The notes below the pieces were generated by a model. It did not search any database. It saw only the letters and a list, made by a program, of their open reading frames with translations, and was not told the origin of the DNA. The translations under genes were made by a program, and so were the position numbers. Of a stretch of DNA of 64,000 nucleotides, positions 32,088 to 41,418 are shown in pieces (the stretch's first letter is position 1; the number at the start of each line of letters is the position of its first letter). The stretch comes from an uncultured Oscillospiraceae bacterium (GTDB lineage Bacteria > Bacillota > Clostridia > Oscillospirales > Oscillospiraceae): positions 28,376-92,375 of the forward strand of contig CANQMO010000009.1 in the NCBI GenBank assembly GCA_947624985.1, given 5' to 3'.

Positions 32088-33317
32088 ATGAAAAAGCTCT
32101 CTTCCCTGCTCCTGGCCCTGGCTCTGGTGCTGAGCCTGTGCTCCGCCGCCTTTGCCGCCGACGGCATCGCCCCCGAGGACCTGAAGATCGGCATGGTCTG
32201 CATCGGCGACGACAACTCCGGCTACGACATCGCCCACCTGACCGGCCTCAAGACCGCCATGGAGACCCTGGGCGTGCCCGAGGGCAACATGATCCCCAAG
32301 TATAACGTAGGCGAGAGCGAGGAGGCCGCCGACGCCTGCTATGACCTGGCTGAGAACGGCTGCCAGATCATCTTCACCGACTCCTACGGCCATCAGTCCT
32401 ACACCCAGCAGGTGGCCAGCGAGTATCCCGAGATCCAGTTCTGCGCCATGACCGGCGACCAGGCCGGTCTGTCCGGGCTGACCAATCTGGCCAATGCCTT
32501 CAACCACACCTTCGAGTCCCGCTATGTGTCCGGCGTGGTGGCCGGCATGAAGCTGGCCGAGCTCATTGAAAACGGCGAGCTGGCCGACGAGAATTACGAC
32601 GCCGACGGCAACGTCAAGATCGGCTATGTGGGCGCTTTCAACTTTGCCGAGGTGGTCAGCGGCTACACCGCCTTCTTCCTGGGCATTCGCTCTATCGTGG
32701 AGAATGTGCACATGGACGTGCGCTACACCAACTCCTGGTATGATCCCATCGCCGAGGCCGAGGCCGCCAATGCCCTGATGGCCGACGGCTGCGTCATCAT
32801 CAGCCAGCACGCCGACTCCACCGGCGCTCCCGCCGCTGTCCAGGCCTACTACGAGGCAGGCCACACCGTCTACTGCGTGGGTTACAACATCGACATGCAG
32901 TCCGTGGCTCCCGACACCGCTCTGACCTCCGCCGGCAACGACTGGAGCAAATTCTACACCTACGCCCTCCAGTGCATGATCGACGGCGAGGACATCCCCC
33001 ACGACTGGTCCGCCGGCTACAGCGAGGACGCCAACTTCATCTTCGACCTGAACCCCTGCTGCCCCGAGGGCACCGCTGAGAAGGTGGAGGAAGTGGAGGC
33101 CGCTCTCAAGGACGGCTCCCTGCAGGTGTTCGACTGCTCCACCTTCACCGTGGAGGGCGAGCACCCCACCAGCTTCCTGGCCATTGATCTGGACGGCGAC
33201 TTTGAGGGCGACGAGGGCGAGGCCATCCGGGACGGTATCTTCTATGAGTCCGACCCCGAGCTGCGCTCCGCTCCTTACTTCAGCCTGCGTATCGACGGTA
33301 TCACCGAGCTAAGCTAA
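32088..33317 (+). CDS. BMP-family ABC transporter substrate-binding protein (nucleoside)
   Basis: A 409-residue exported protein. The signal peptide (residues 1-24) ends AFA before ADG and has no good lipobox, unlike most BmpA proteins. The mature part has KIGMVCIGDDNSGYDIAHL, FTDSYGHQSYTQQVA, an AMTGDQA-like strand and the hinge FESRYVSGVVAGMKLAEL. BMP proteins bind purine nucleosides, and the downstream genes are YufO/P/Q-like. ATG 32088 follows AGGAGG. Codon use is notably biased to frequent codons, suggesting high expression. It should feed xpt-linked salvage; a different ligand is possible. Confidence 0.87.
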   Translation: MKKLSSLLLALALVLSLCSAAFAADGIAPEDLKIGMVCIGDDNSGYDIAHLTGLKTAMETLGVPEGNMIPKYNVGESEEAADACYDLAENGCQIIFTDSYGHQSYTQQVASEYPEIQFCAMTGDQAGLSGLTNLANAFNHTFESRYVSGVVAGMKLAELIENGELADENYDADGNVKIGYVGAFNFAEVVSGYTAFFLGIRSIVENVHMDVRYTNSWYDPIAEAEAANALMADGCVIISQHADSTGAPAAVQAYYEAGHTVYCVGYNIDMQSVAPDTALTSAGNDWSKFYTYALQCMIDGEDIPHDWSAGYSEDANFIFDLNPCCPEGTAEKVEEVEAALKDGSLQVFDCSTFTVEGEHPTSFLAIDLDGDFEGDEGEAIRDGIFYESDPELRSAPYFSLRIDGITELS

Positions 33318-33588
33318 GTCGTTTGAAAGGCAGAGCCTTTCAAACGAGAGGGTCGCGGCCTGCTGCAGCGCACTTCGTCGGAACATGCAAACCAGGTCTC
33401 CTTTTGCCGCAAGCGGCAAAACTCGAGTGGTTCGCGGTTCCTCCTCTCCCCAAAAGGCAAGTATGCCTTTTGGGGACCCCGGAGGCGCTCGCACGTTTGC
33501 AGGCCGAAGAGAATTTTTTCCGAGGTACACGCCCCCGGAAAAAATGATCCGATTTTGTTCGCGCCTGCGGGCGCGAACTCTGCGAGGC
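33318..33588 (+). repeat. Structured intergenic element A (four stems, related to 56401-56564)
   Basis: The 330-base gap between binding protein and ATPase is filled by an element. Stem P1 is a perfect 13-pair palindrome (33319-33347, TCGTTTGAAAGGC). Stem P2 pairs CGGCCTGC with GCAGGCCG about 170 bases later. Stem P3 is TTTTTTCCGAGG with CCCCGGAAAAAA. Stem P4 is GCGCC with GGGCGC, followed by GAACTCTGCGAGGC. Between the P2 arms lie two extra hairpins (TTTTGCCG type at 33404, and a CCCCAAAAGGCA one). Element B at 56.4 kb has all four stems with changed but paired bases. No coding potential. Confidence 0.8.
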
Positions 33589-33647
33589 AAAAGTAAAACA
33601 TAGGGGCGTCTCCGGGCGCCCCTGTGTTCGTTAATGGAGGAACGCTT

Positions 33648-35189
33648 ATGGCAGAGGAATTTGCCGTCCGCATGGTGAACATCACCAAGACCTTCGGCCA
33701 TGTGACCGCCAACGACAAGGTGTACCTGGAACTGCACAGAGGCGAGATACTCTCCCTGCTGGGCGAGAACGGCAGCGGCAAGACCACGCTCATGAACATG
33801 CTCTCCGGTATCTATTTTCCCGACAGCGGACAGATCTACATCAACGGCCGCGAGGTGACCATCTCCTCCCCCCACGACGCCTACCGGCTGGGTATCGGCA
33901 TGGTGCACCAGCACTTCAAGCTGGTGGACGTGCTGACGGCGGCGGAGAACATCGCTCTGGGCCTGCCCGGCGGCCTGGTGGTGGACCGGAAGGCCATCGG
34001 CGCCAGGGTCCGGGAGATATGCGACCGCTACGGCTTCTCCGTGGACCCGGACAAGAAGGTCTACGACATGTCCGTATCGGAAAAGCAGACACTGGAGATC
34101 GTCAAGACCCTGTACCGGGGGGCGGACATCCTCATTCTGGACGAGCCCACCGCCGTGCTGACCCCCCAGGAGACGGAAACGCTCTTCGCGGTCATGCGCA
34201 ACATGCGCGCCGACGGCAAGAGCATAATCATCATCACCCACAAGCTGAACGAGGTGCTGGAGATATCGGACCGGGTGACGGTGCTGCGCAAGGGCGAGTA
34301 CATCGGCGACATGGACACCGCCAAGGCGGACGCCCGGGCCCTGACCGACATGATGGTGGGCCGGACCGTGACGCTGAACATCCAGCGGGACCTGCCTGTG
34401 GACCCCCAGCGGCGGCTCGAGATACGGAATCTGACCGTGAAGGACGCCGACGGAGTGGTCCGCCTGGACGACATCAATCTGGACGTGTACGCCGGGGAGA
34501 TCCTGGGCGTGGCGGGCGTATCCGGCTGCGGTCAGAAGGAGCTTCTGGAGGCCATCGCGGGCTTGCAGCCCGCCGTATCCGGCTCCAGTATCAAATACCG
34601 GCCCACCGGTCGGTCGGGACCGGCGGAGGAGCTTCTGGGCCTTGGCCCCCGGGCTGTCAGCGACAGGGGGATCCGGCTGGCCTTCGTGCCGGAGGACCGG
34701 CTGGGCATGGGCCTGGTGGCCAGCATGAACATCGCCGGCAACATGATGCTCAAGGAATACCGCGCCGGCAAAAGCCCTCTGGTGGAGCGCCGCCATCCCT
34801 ATGACATGGCCCGGAACATCGTCCGGGAGCTGGAGGTGGTGACCCCCAGTATCGAGACGCCGGTGCGGCAGCTTTCCGGCGGCAACGTACAGAAGGTGCT
34901 GGTGGGCCGGGAGATCGCCATGCATCCCACGGTGCTCATGAGCGCCTACGCGGTCCGGGGCCTGGACATCAACACGTCCTACACCATCTACCGGCTGCTG
35001 AACGAGCAGAAGAAGGCCGGCGTGGCGGTGATCTATGTGGGCGAGGATCTGGACGTACTGCTCCAGCTCTGCGACCGGATCGCGGTGCTGTGCGGCGGCA
35101 GGCTCAGCGACATCGTGGACGGCCGCACCGCCACCAAGGAGCAGGTAGGTTATCTCATGACCAACATGGGCAAGGAGGCGAGCGCATGA
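33648..35189 (+). CDS. Nucleoside ABC transporter ATPase (YufO/NupA-like, two NBDs)
   Basis: A 513-residue protein with two nucleotide-binding domains. The first is complete: Walker A GENGSGKTT near 36, signature MSVSEKQTLEI near 145 and Walker B ILILDEPTAVLTPQE. The second has a weakened Walker A (GVSGCGQKEL), LSGGNVQKVLVGREI and LMSAYAVRGLDI in place of a DE Walker B, as is usual for the family. The first signature differs from the common LSVGEQQ form. It energises uptake through the two permeases that follow. ATG 33648 lies after TGGAGG, and the TGA overlaps the next start. Confidence 0.88.
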   Translation: MAEEFAVRMVNITKTFGHVTANDKVYLELHRGEILSLLGENGSGKTTLMNMLSGIYFPDSGQIYINGREVTISSPHDAYRLGIGMVHQHFKLVDVLTAAENIALGLPGGLVVDRKAIGARVREICDRYGFSVDPDKKVYDMSVSEKQTLEIVKTLYRGADILILDEPTAVLTPQETETLFAVMRNMRADGKSIIIITHKLNEVLEISDRVTVLRKGEYIGDMDTAKADARALTDMMVGRTVTLNIQRDLPVDPQRRLEIRNLTVKDADGVVRLDDINLDVYAGEILGVAGVSGCGQKELLEAIAGLQPAVSGSSIKYRPTGRSGPAEELLGLGPRAVSDRGIRLAFVPEDRLGMGLVASMNIAGNMMLKEYRAGKSPLVERRHPYDMARNIVRELEVVTPSIETPVRQLSGGNVQKVLVGREIAMHPTVLMSAYAVRGLDINTSYTIYRLLNEQKKAGVAVIYVGEDLDVLLQLCDRIAVLCGGRLSDIVDGRTATKEQVGYLMTNMGKEASA

Positions 35190-36292
35190 CCGATCACGAA
35201 CCTCTCATCCATATCGCCAGACGGGACGGGCTCGTCTGGTGGCGGGCCTGGTGTATCCGGCTCATCGGCGCGGCTCTGGCTCTGCTGGCGAGCGCGCTGT
35301 TCATCTACTCGATCACGAAGCTGAACCCGGTGAAGGTATACGCCGCCATGTGGGAGGGGGCCTTCGGCTCCGCCCGCCGGGCCTGGATCACCGCCCGGGA
35401 CGCGTCCATACTGCTGTGTATCGGCGTGGGCCTGGCCCCGGCGTTCATGATGCGGTTCTGGAACGTGGGGGCGGAGGGCCAGGTGCTGATGGGCGGCTGC
35501 GCCACGGCGGCGGTGCTCATCTATCTGGGCAGGACCCTCCCCACCGCGCAGCTTCTCACGCTCAGCGTGATCGTCAGTCTCGTCGCCGGGGCGGTCTGGG
35601 GCCTGATCCCGGCCCTGTTCAAGGCCCGCTGGAACACCAACGAGACGCTGTTCACCCTGATGATGAACTACATCGCCATCCAGATCACCTGCTTTCTGGT
35701 GGCCATCTGGGAGAACCCCAAGGGCTCCAACTCCGTGGGTATCATCAACCAGCAGACCCAGGCCGGGTGGCTCCCCGCCCTGTTTGGCAAACAGTACCTG
35801 CTGAACGTGATCATCGTGCTGACCATCGCGGTGGTCATGTACCTGTACCTCAAATACACCAAGCACGGCTATGAGATCTCCGTGGTGGGCGAGAGCGAGA
35901 ACACCGCCCGGTACGCGGGCATTTCGGTCCGGCGGGTGATCATACGCACCATGGTCCTGTCCGGCGCGGTATGCGGACTGTCCGGCTTCATCGCCGTGGC
36001 GGGCTCCAGCCACACCATCTCCACCGCCACCGCCGGCGGCCGCGGCTTCACCGCCATCATCGTGGCCTGGATGGCCAAGTTCAACACCTTCGTCATGATC
36101 CTCATCGCCCTGCTGCTTGTGTTCCTGGAAAAGGGCGCCATCCAGATCGCCTCCCAGTTCAACCTGAACGACTACGCCTCCGACGTGGTCACGGGTATCA
36201 TCCTGTTCTTCCTGCTGGGCAGCGAGTTCTTCATCCAATACACCGTCCGTTTCCGTTCCCACGCCCATAAGACGCAGGAGGTGGAGGCATGA
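35186..36292 (+). CDS. Nucleoside ABC transporter permease (YufP-like)
   Basis: A 368-residue permease. The start ATG 35186 overlaps the ATPase stop (ATGA). About eight to ten hydrophobic helices follow a short N-terminus; FWNVGAEGQVLMGGCATAA and WNTNETLFTLMMNYIAIQ are typical of the BMP-associated permease family (BPD_transp_2), and GESENTARYAGISVRRVI is the conserved cytoplasmic loop that contacts the ATPase. It pairs with the next gene to form the membrane channel. Substrate, purine nucleosides, is inferred from the operon. Confidence 0.87.
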   Translation: MTDHEPLIHIARRDGLVWWRAWCIRLIGAALALLASALFIYSITKLNPVKVYAAMWEGAFGSARRAWITARDASILLCIGVGLAPAFMMRFWNVGAEGQVLMGGCATAAVLIYLGRTLPTAQLLTLSVIVSLVAGAVWGLIPALFKARWNTNETLFTLMMNYIAIQITCFLVAIWENPKGSNSVGIINQQTQAGWLPALFGKQYLLNVIIVLTIAVVMYLYLKYTKHGYEISVVGESENTARYAGISVRRVIIRTMVLSGAVCGLSGFIAVAGSSHTISTATAGGRGFTAIIVAWMAKFNTFVMILIALLLVFLEKGAIQIASQFNLNDYASDVVTGIILFFLLGSEFFIQYTVRFRSHAHKTQEVEA

Positions 36293-37272
36293 CGCAGCTT
36301 ATTTCCCTTCTCACCAGCGCCATCGTATTCGGCACGGTCATCCTGTACGGCGCGCTTGGCGAGATCATCACGGAGAAATCCGGCAACCTGAATCTGGGCG
36401 TGCCCGGTATCATGTATCTGGGCGGCATCGCGGGGATAGCCACGGCGTTCTTTTATGAGATGTACGCGGCGGAGCCTATCGGCGCGGTGGGCCTGATCCT
36501 CAGCTTCCTGGCGGCCTTTCTGGCCTCGGCTCTGGGCGGGCTGGTGTATGCCTTCCTCACCATCACCCTCCGGGCAAACCAGAACGTGACGGGCCTGACG
36601 CTGACCATCTTCGGGGCGGGCCTGGCCAACCTGTTCGGCGGCAGTCTCAACGCCCTGGCCGGAGGCGTGGGCCAGATCAGCGTTGCCGTGACCAGCCGGG
36701 CCTACCGGGCCTATTCCCACACCCTGGCCGGTCTGGGCTGGGTGGGACAGCTCCTGTTCTCCTTCGGCTTCATGGCGTATCTCGCCATCGTGGTGGCGCT
36801 GCTGGCCAGCTGGTTTTTGAACCGCTCCCGGGTGGGGCTGAACCTGCGGGCGGTGGGCGAGGACCCCGCCACGGCGGACGCCGCCGGTATCAACGTGACA
36901 CTGTACAAATACCTGGCCACCTGCGTGGGCGCGGGTATCTCCGGCATGGGCGGGCTCTACTACGCCATGGACTACATCAAAGGCACCTGGTCCACCGACG
37001 GCACCATCGAGGCGCTGGGCTGGCTGGCCGTGGCGCTGGTGATCTTCGCCACCTGGAAGCCCGCCCGGGCCATCTGGTCGGCATATCTGTTCGGCGTGCT
37101 CTACTGGGCCTACAACTACATCGCGGGCCTGAGCCGGGCCACCATCGAGCTTTTCAAAATGCTGCCCTATGTGGTCACCATCCTGGTGCTGGTAGCGGTG
37201 AGCATGCGCCACTCCAGAGAGGCCCAGCCCCCCAGGAGCCTGGGTCTGAGCTACTTCAGAGAGGAACGATAA
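36289..37272 (+). CDS. Nucleoside ABC transporter permease (YufQ-like)
   Basis: A 327-residue permease of the same family. ATG 36289 overlaps the stop of the preceding permease by four bases. The N-terminal ALGEIITEKSGNLNLGVPG and the ATPase-contact loop GEDPATADAAGINVTLYKY near 190 identify it, and TLTIFGAGLANLFGGS lies in a central helix. About eight membrane helices are predicted. Together with the YufP-like subunit it should form a heterodimer; the pair, the ATPase and the BMP protein make a complete importer. Confidence 0.87.
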   Translation: MTQLISLLTSAIVFGTVILYGALGEIITEKSGNLNLGVPGIMYLGGIAGIATAFFYEMYAAEPIGAVGLILSFLAAFLASALGGLVYAFLTITLRANQNVTGLTLTIFGAGLANLFGGSLNALAGGVGQISVAVTSRAYRAYSHTLAGLGWVGQLLFSFGFMAYLAIVVALLASWFLNRSRVGLNLRAVGEDPATADAAGINVTLYKYLATCVGAGISGMGGLYYAMDYIKGTWSTDGTIEALGWLAVALVIFATWKPARAIWSAYLFGVLYWAYNYIAGLSRATIELFKMLPYVVTILVLVAVSMRHSREAQPPRSLGLSYFREER

Positions 37273-37917
37273 TTGAGATACGAACACATATTCTTCGACC
37301 TGGACGGGACCCTGACGGATCCCGCCCTTGGTATCACCAACGCCATTATCTACGCCCGGAAAAAGTGGGGGCTTGACCCGGGGCGGAATGAGGATTATTA
37401 TAAATTCATCGGCCCTCCCATGCCCAAAAGCTACGAGCAGTTCTGGGGCATGGACCATGACAGCGCCGTCCGGTTCCTGGAGACATACAGGGAATACTTC
37501 GGCACGGCGGGTCTTTTTGAAAACCAGGTCTACCCCGGTATCCCGGACCTGCTGGCGGCGTTGCGGGCCGCGGGCTGCAAGCTGTATGTCGCCACCACCA
37601 AACCCACGGGTTTTTCCCGGCAGATCGCGGAACGGTTCGGGCTGCTGCCGTATTTTGAGATCATCTCCGGCAGCCAGCCCAGCGGCGACAACACCAAGGC
37701 GGAGGTCATCCGCCACGCGCAGACCGCCTGCGGCGTGGATATGTCCAGGGCCGTGATGGTGGGCGACAGGCTCTACGACGTGGAGGGCGCCCATGAATGC
37801 GCCATCCCCTGTATCGGGGTCTGCTACGGCTATGGAGGCCGGGCGGAGCTGGAAGCTGCCGGCGCGGACTTTCTGGCCGACACGGTGGAGGACCTGCGGG
37901 CGCTGCTGCTGGCCTGA
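37273..37917 (+). CDS. HAD phosphatase (Gph/YjjG-like)
   Basis: A 214-residue HAD enzyme starting at TTG 37273, directly after the permease stop and with GAGG nine bases upstream. FFDLDGTLTDPALGI is motif I, the cap domain spans residues 17-85, KPTG holds the lysine region and MVGDRLYDVEGAHE is motif IV. It is the last gene of the purine uptake operon; dephosphorylation of nucleoside monophosphates is a reasonable but unproved role. The family includes phosphoglycolate phosphatase, so the substrate stays open. Confidence 0.83.
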   Translation: MRYEHIFFDLDGTLTDPALGITNAIIYARKKWGLDPGRNEDYYKFIGPPMPKSYEQFWGMDHDSAVRFLETYREYFGTAGLFENQVYPGIPDLLAALRAAGCKLYVATTKPTGFSRQIAERFGLLPYFEIISGSQPSGDNTKAEVIRHAQTACGVDMSRAVMVGDRLYDVEGAHECAIPCIGVCYGYGGRAELEAAGADFLADTVEDLRALLLA

Positions 37918-37947
37918 TACGGAGCTTTGACCGAGATCCCTGATAGA

Positions 37948-38033
37948 CCGCGGCGTGGGATGCTTTTGCGAGGCGAGGAAGGCGGCGCGGGGAATACTTG
38001 TGTATTGCCAAGCCGCCTGACGCGGCATCGCGG
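37948..38033. repeat. Three-stem structured intergenic element, copy 1 (before mgtE)
   Basis: Outer stem CCGCG plus ATGC pairs with GCAT plus CGCGG at 38025-38033. Inside, GCGAGGAA precedes stem GGCGGC/GCCGCC, which encloses hairpin GAATAC-TTG-TGTATT. The same plan (GCGACGAA, then an inner GGCGT stem and a small hairpin) occurs at 59098-59177 with different stem bases. The rest of the 37.92-38.18 kb gap shows no gene. Confidence 0.65.
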
Positions 38034-38184
38034 AAACAGACCCGCTGCCGAAAGGAAGTGAGACGATGGACGCTGGTAACAGTACCGGCACAGAACGAGG
38101 CCGAACGGGGCGGGCGCCCATCGCCCGCTAGTCTGACACGGCCTTTTTGTGCCTTCCGAATACAAAAAAGGAGGAAGGACGACT

Positions 38185-39561
38185 ATGGCTGAACACAATT
38201 TGTCGCTGGAGGACACCATCGTCGCTCTGGCGGAGCAAAAAAAATACCCCGCGCTGCGGGATATCCTGGTGACCATGAATCCGGCGGACACGGCGGCCCT
38301 GTTCGAGGAGCTGGACGAACATCTGCTGCCGCTTCTGTTCCGCCTGCTGCCCAAGGACGAGGCGGCGGAGACCTTTGTGGAGATGGAGCCGGACAGCCAA
38401 GAACTTCTCATCCGCGGCTTTTCCGACAGCGAGCTGAAGGAAGTCGTGGACGAGCTGTATGTGGACGACGCGGTGGACCTGGTGGAGGAAATGCCCGCCA
38501 ACGTGGTCCGGCGCATTCTGGTCCAAGCGGACCCGGAGACCCGGCGGCTCATCAACAACATCCTCAAGTACCCGGACGACAGCGCCGGGTCGCTGATGAC
38601 CACGGAGTTCGTGGACCTGCTGCCCACCATGACCGTGGCCGACGCCATCAAGCGTATCCGCCGGACCGGCACCGACAAGGAGACCATCAACATCTGCTAT
38701 GTCATCGACGACGGGCGGCACCTGCTGGGCACGGTCTCCATCCGGACCCTGATCCTCTCGGAGGAGGACGAGGCCGTCTCGGACGTGATGGACGAAAACG
38801 TGATCTCCGTGGGCACTGTCACGGACCAGGAGGACGCCACGGCGCTGTTTTCCAAATACGACCTGACGGTGCTGCCGGTGGTGGACAACGAAAACCGCCT
38901 GGTGGGCATCATCACCGTGGACGACGCTCTGGACGTGCTGGAGACGGAGACCACCGAGGACATCGAGATCATGGGCGGTATGACGCCCACCGACAAGCCC
39001 TATCTGAAGACCAGCGTGTGGGAGACCTTCAAGGCCCGGTTCCCCTGGCTGCTGCTGCTGATGATCTCCGCCACCTTCACCGGTCAGATCATCACCAGCT
39101 TCGAGAACGCCCTGGCCGCCGCGGCGGTACTCACCGCCTACATCCCCATGCTCATGGACACCGGCGGCAACTCCGGCTCCCAGGCCAGCGTCACCGTGAT
39201 CCGCGGTATCTCCCTGAACGACATCGAGTTTTCCGATTTCTTCCGGGTGGTCTGGAAGGAGATACGGGTGGCCGTGGTCTGCGGCGTGGCTCTGGCGGCG
39301 GTGAACTTCGTAAAGCTGCTGCTGGTGGACGGGATGCTCTTTCACAACGAGGCCATCACGGTGCCCGTGGCGGCGGTGATATGTCTGACGATGGTGTGTA
39401 CCATCCTGTGCGCCAAGCTGGTGGGCTGCACGCTGCCCATGCTGGCGGAGAAGCTGGGCTTCGACCCGGCGGTGATGAGCTCCCCGTTCATCACCACCAT
39501 CGTGGACGCGCTCTCCCTGCTCATCTACTTCCGCTTCGCAACGGGCATTCTGCATTTATAA
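38185..39561 (+). CDS. mgtE: Magnesium transporter MgtE
   Basis: A 458-residue Mg2+ channel. Residues 5-130 form the superhelical N domain (NPADTAALFEELDEHLLPLL), a CBS pair follows (MTTEFVDLLP and VSIRTLILSEEDE, then DENVISVGTVTDQEDA), then a connecting helix and five membrane helices carrying the pore motif PMLMDTGGNSGSQASVT. In the family the N and CBS domains close the pore when Mg2+ binds. ATG 38185 follows AGGAAGG; an in-frame Met at 38149 lies further from it. I could not find an M-box riboswitch upstream. Confidence 0.93.
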   Translation: MAEHNLSLEDTIVALAEQKKYPALRDILVTMNPADTAALFEELDEHLLPLLFRLLPKDEAAETFVEMEPDSQELLIRGFSDSELKEVVDELYVDDAVDLVEEMPANVVRRILVQADPETRRLINNILKYPDDSAGSLMTTEFVDLLPTMTVADAIKRIRRTGTDKETINICYVIDDGRHLLGTVSIRTLILSEEDEAVSDVMDENVISVGTVTDQEDATALFSKYDLTVLPVVDNENRLVGIITVDDALDVLETETTEDIEIMGGMTPTDKPYLKTSVWETFKARFPWLLLLMISATFTGQIITSFENALAAAAVLTAYIPMLMDTGGNSGSQASVTVIRGISLNDIEFSDFFRVVWKEIRVAVVCGVALAAVNFVKLLLVDGMLFHNEAITVPVAAVICLTMVCTILCAKLVGCTLPMLAEKLGFDPAVMSSPFITTIVDALSLLIYFRFATGILHL

Positions 39562-39574
39562 AAGAAAAAAGCTA

Positions 39575-39603
39575 CCGGCCGGGAGGCGACGCCTCCCGGC
39601 CGG
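39575..39603. terminator. Bidirectional terminator between mgtE and acyltransferase
   Basis: A GC-rich stem (CCGGCCGGGAGGC and complement) with AAAAAA on the left and TTTTTT on the right, between convergent genes. Confidence 0.9.
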
Positions 39604-39613
39604 CGTTTTTTCG

Positions 39614-40693
39614 TCAGACGATGGAGCGGAACACCGGCAGCTTTTTCATCGCCATGTCGGTGACATAGGCCATCACGAAAGCAAAGGCCACCACGGCCAG
39701 CATGCCCGGCACGCCCGCCAGCCCCAGCGTATAGGGGTCGAAGTGCAGGTATTTGTACAGCAGCCGCACATAGGCCATATGGATAAGGTAGATACCGAAG
39801 GAGTGGCTGTCGATATTGGCCAGCGCCTTCTTCACCCGTGGGAAGCCGTCTCCGGAGCAGCGGAAGAACCACCCGGCCACGCCCGCCGCCTGAACGATCA
39901 CCAGCACGGAGGAATAGGCGAACAGGCTGTCCAGCGCCGGGATCTGGTACCGGACGCGCACATAGGTCAGCGCCCCCAGCACGGCCGTGCCCAGCAGCGC
40001 CGCGGCCCCGTAAACGCCCCGGGGGACCTTGCCCCCCCAGGTGTACAGGTAATAGCCCAGAAACAGCCAGAAGGGATAGATGGTGGAGACGTGGATGTAA
40101 AACCCGCAGGGGATGTTCCATATGCCCAGCAGCGGCAGCAATGACTGAAAAACGCCGTACACGATCAGCAGGTATCGGATATCCCGCTCGCCGGACGCCG
40201 TCGCGATCTTTTTGTAGGCCGGCAGCAGCAGATACAGTCCCAGCAGGCAGTACAGATACCACATATGTGACCAGGTCCCGCCGGTGAACACCTCCGCCAC
40301 CCCGCCCAGAAACACGGGCCAGGAGCGCATTTGCGGGTTAAAGACGGCCTCCAGCACCGCGAACAGAATGCCGAACACCACGATAGCTTTGACCACCCGG
40401 GCGATGTATTTGGAAAAGAGCTTCCTGTAGCCGATCTGCTTTCCCGGCTGCAACAGCAGCGCGCCGGTCACCATGATGAAGCAGGGCACCGCCCAGTACT
40501 GGACGTTGATCAGGATCTGGCTGACCGCCATATTGGCCAAAACGGTCATCCGCGCCGGGTACATCAGCTGGGTGGAGCGGGCGGTGTGCATGAGGATGAT
40601 GAACAGGCACGCCGTTGCCCGCAGACAGTCAAACGCCGCGCTGCGCCGGGGCATTTTTGCCTCGGCGCAGCCGTTTGTCTTCATCTCGTCCAT
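39614..40693 (-). CDS. Membrane acyltransferase (acyltransferase-3/OafA family)
   Basis: A 359-residue polytopic enzyme with about ten hydrophobic helices. FDCLRATACLFIILMHTAR near residue 22 has the catalytic His of the R-x10-H type motif of the family; FIMVTGALLL and the CLLGLYLLLPAYKKI region follow. These enzymes move acetyl or succinyl groups onto outer polysaccharides or wall sugars. The start ATG overlaps the stop of the secreted protein upstream (TGATGG). A G7 tract (40038-40032) encodes WGGK in frame. Likely modifies glycan linked to the proteins made by the same operon; that is inference. Confidence 0.85.
   Translation of the reverse strand: MDEMKTNGCAEAKMPRRSAAFDCLRATACLFIILMHTARSTQLMYPARMTVLANMAVSQILINVQYWAVPCFIMVTGALLLQPGKQIGYRKLFSKYIARVVKAIVVFGILFAVLEAVFNPQMRSWPVFLGGVAEVFTGGTWSHMWYLYCLLGLYLLLPAYKKIATASGERDIRYLLIVYGVFQSLLPLLGIWNIPCGFYIHVSTIYPFWLFLGYYLYTWGGKVPRGVYGAAALLGTAVLGALTYVRVRYQIPALDSLFAYSSVLVIVQAAGVAGWFFRCSGDGFPRVKKALANIDSHSFGIYLIHMAYVRLLYKYLHFDPYTLGLAGVPGMLAVVAFAFVMAYVTDMAMKKLPVFRSIV
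40032..40038 (-). repeat. Poly-G tract (G7, in frame) in acyltransferase
   Basis: Seven G on the coding strand, in TGGGGGGGC. It is in frame here; the neighbouring genes of ordinary composition otherwise show G/C runs only up to six. Confidence 0.7.
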
Positions 40694-41397
40694 CAGTTGA
40701 ACAGCGCGTCGCCGCCCACGCAGCCTTCGGTATTCCCACCGCCGGAGCTACTGCCGCCGGAGGAGCCGCCGGAGCCGCTGCCGCCGGAGGAAGAACCGCC
40801 GCCGATGACCGAATCCCAGAAGCCGCTGGCCAGCTCGCCCTCAAAGACCGCCTGCTCCGCCTCGGAGGTGTCGATCTCCTCCTGGCTGGCCAGGCTGGTG
40901 TAGACCAGATAGGGCAGGCTGTTGGCCGCCCGCTGGATCTCCGCTTCCTTCATGTCCGACAGAAGCACGTTGTGCAGATAGCCCACCGTCCAGTCGGAAA
41001 AGACGATCTGGATGTTGTAGAGGGTCTGCTCGTCCTGCGCCTGCGCCTCCGTCTCGGCCTCACCCTCGTCCTCGCCGGGGGTGTAGCAGAACAGGGCCGT
41101 CTCCTCCTTCTCAAACATATCCTCTTCCGCCAGAAGCTCGTCGGACCAGGTCCAGGTGTCGTCGGTCGTGAGCTGGATATTCATTCCCATGATGTCCGTG
41201 CCGGTGGCGTTGGTGAGCTTGACCTTATAGCCCTCCTCCGTCTCCTGACCGATCCTGTCCAGGCCCTCGTAGTCCTCTGCCTCCACAGCCGGGTCCGTCT
41301 CCGTCCCGGCGGCCTGCGCCGTCACGGTCAGGCCCGCGCACAGCGCCGCCGCGACGGTCAGCGCCAGAAGCTTGGCGATCCGCTTTTTCACGCTCAT
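40693..41397 (-). CDS. Secreted protein with Gly/Ser-rich C-terminus
   Basis: A 234-residue exported protein of unknown function. A signal peptide (MSVKKRIAKLLALTVAAALC, then AQA before AGT) is followed by an acidic, beta-like domain (YKVKLTNATGTDIMGMNIQL, then WTWSDELLAEEDMF) and a roughly 30-residue tail of Gly and Ser ending in GCVGGDALFN. The tail resembles a flexible spacer, with one cysteine. It lies 21 bases after the cell-wall-binding protein and overlaps the acyltransferase start, so it belongs to this surface operon. No family is recognised. Confidence 0.78.
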   Translation of the reverse strand: MSVKKRIAKLLALTVAAALCAGLTVTAQAAGTETDPAVEAEDYEGLDRIGQETEEGYKVKLTNATGTDIMGMNIQLTTDDTWTWSDELLAEEDMFEKEETALFCYTPGEDEGEAETEAQAQDEQTLYNIQIVFSDWTVGYLHNVLLSDMKEAEIQRAANSLPYLVYTSLASQEEIDTSEAEQAVFEGELASGFWDSVIGGGSSSGGSGSGGSSGGSSSGGGNTEGCVGGDALFN

Positions 41398-41418
41398 CTC
41401 TCCCTTTCCCTCTGCTCG

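Noticed and set aside
37918..38184. M-box riboswitch before mgtE
   Set aside because: The conserved M-box core is not seen; the gap has instead the three-stem element shared with the prmC gap.
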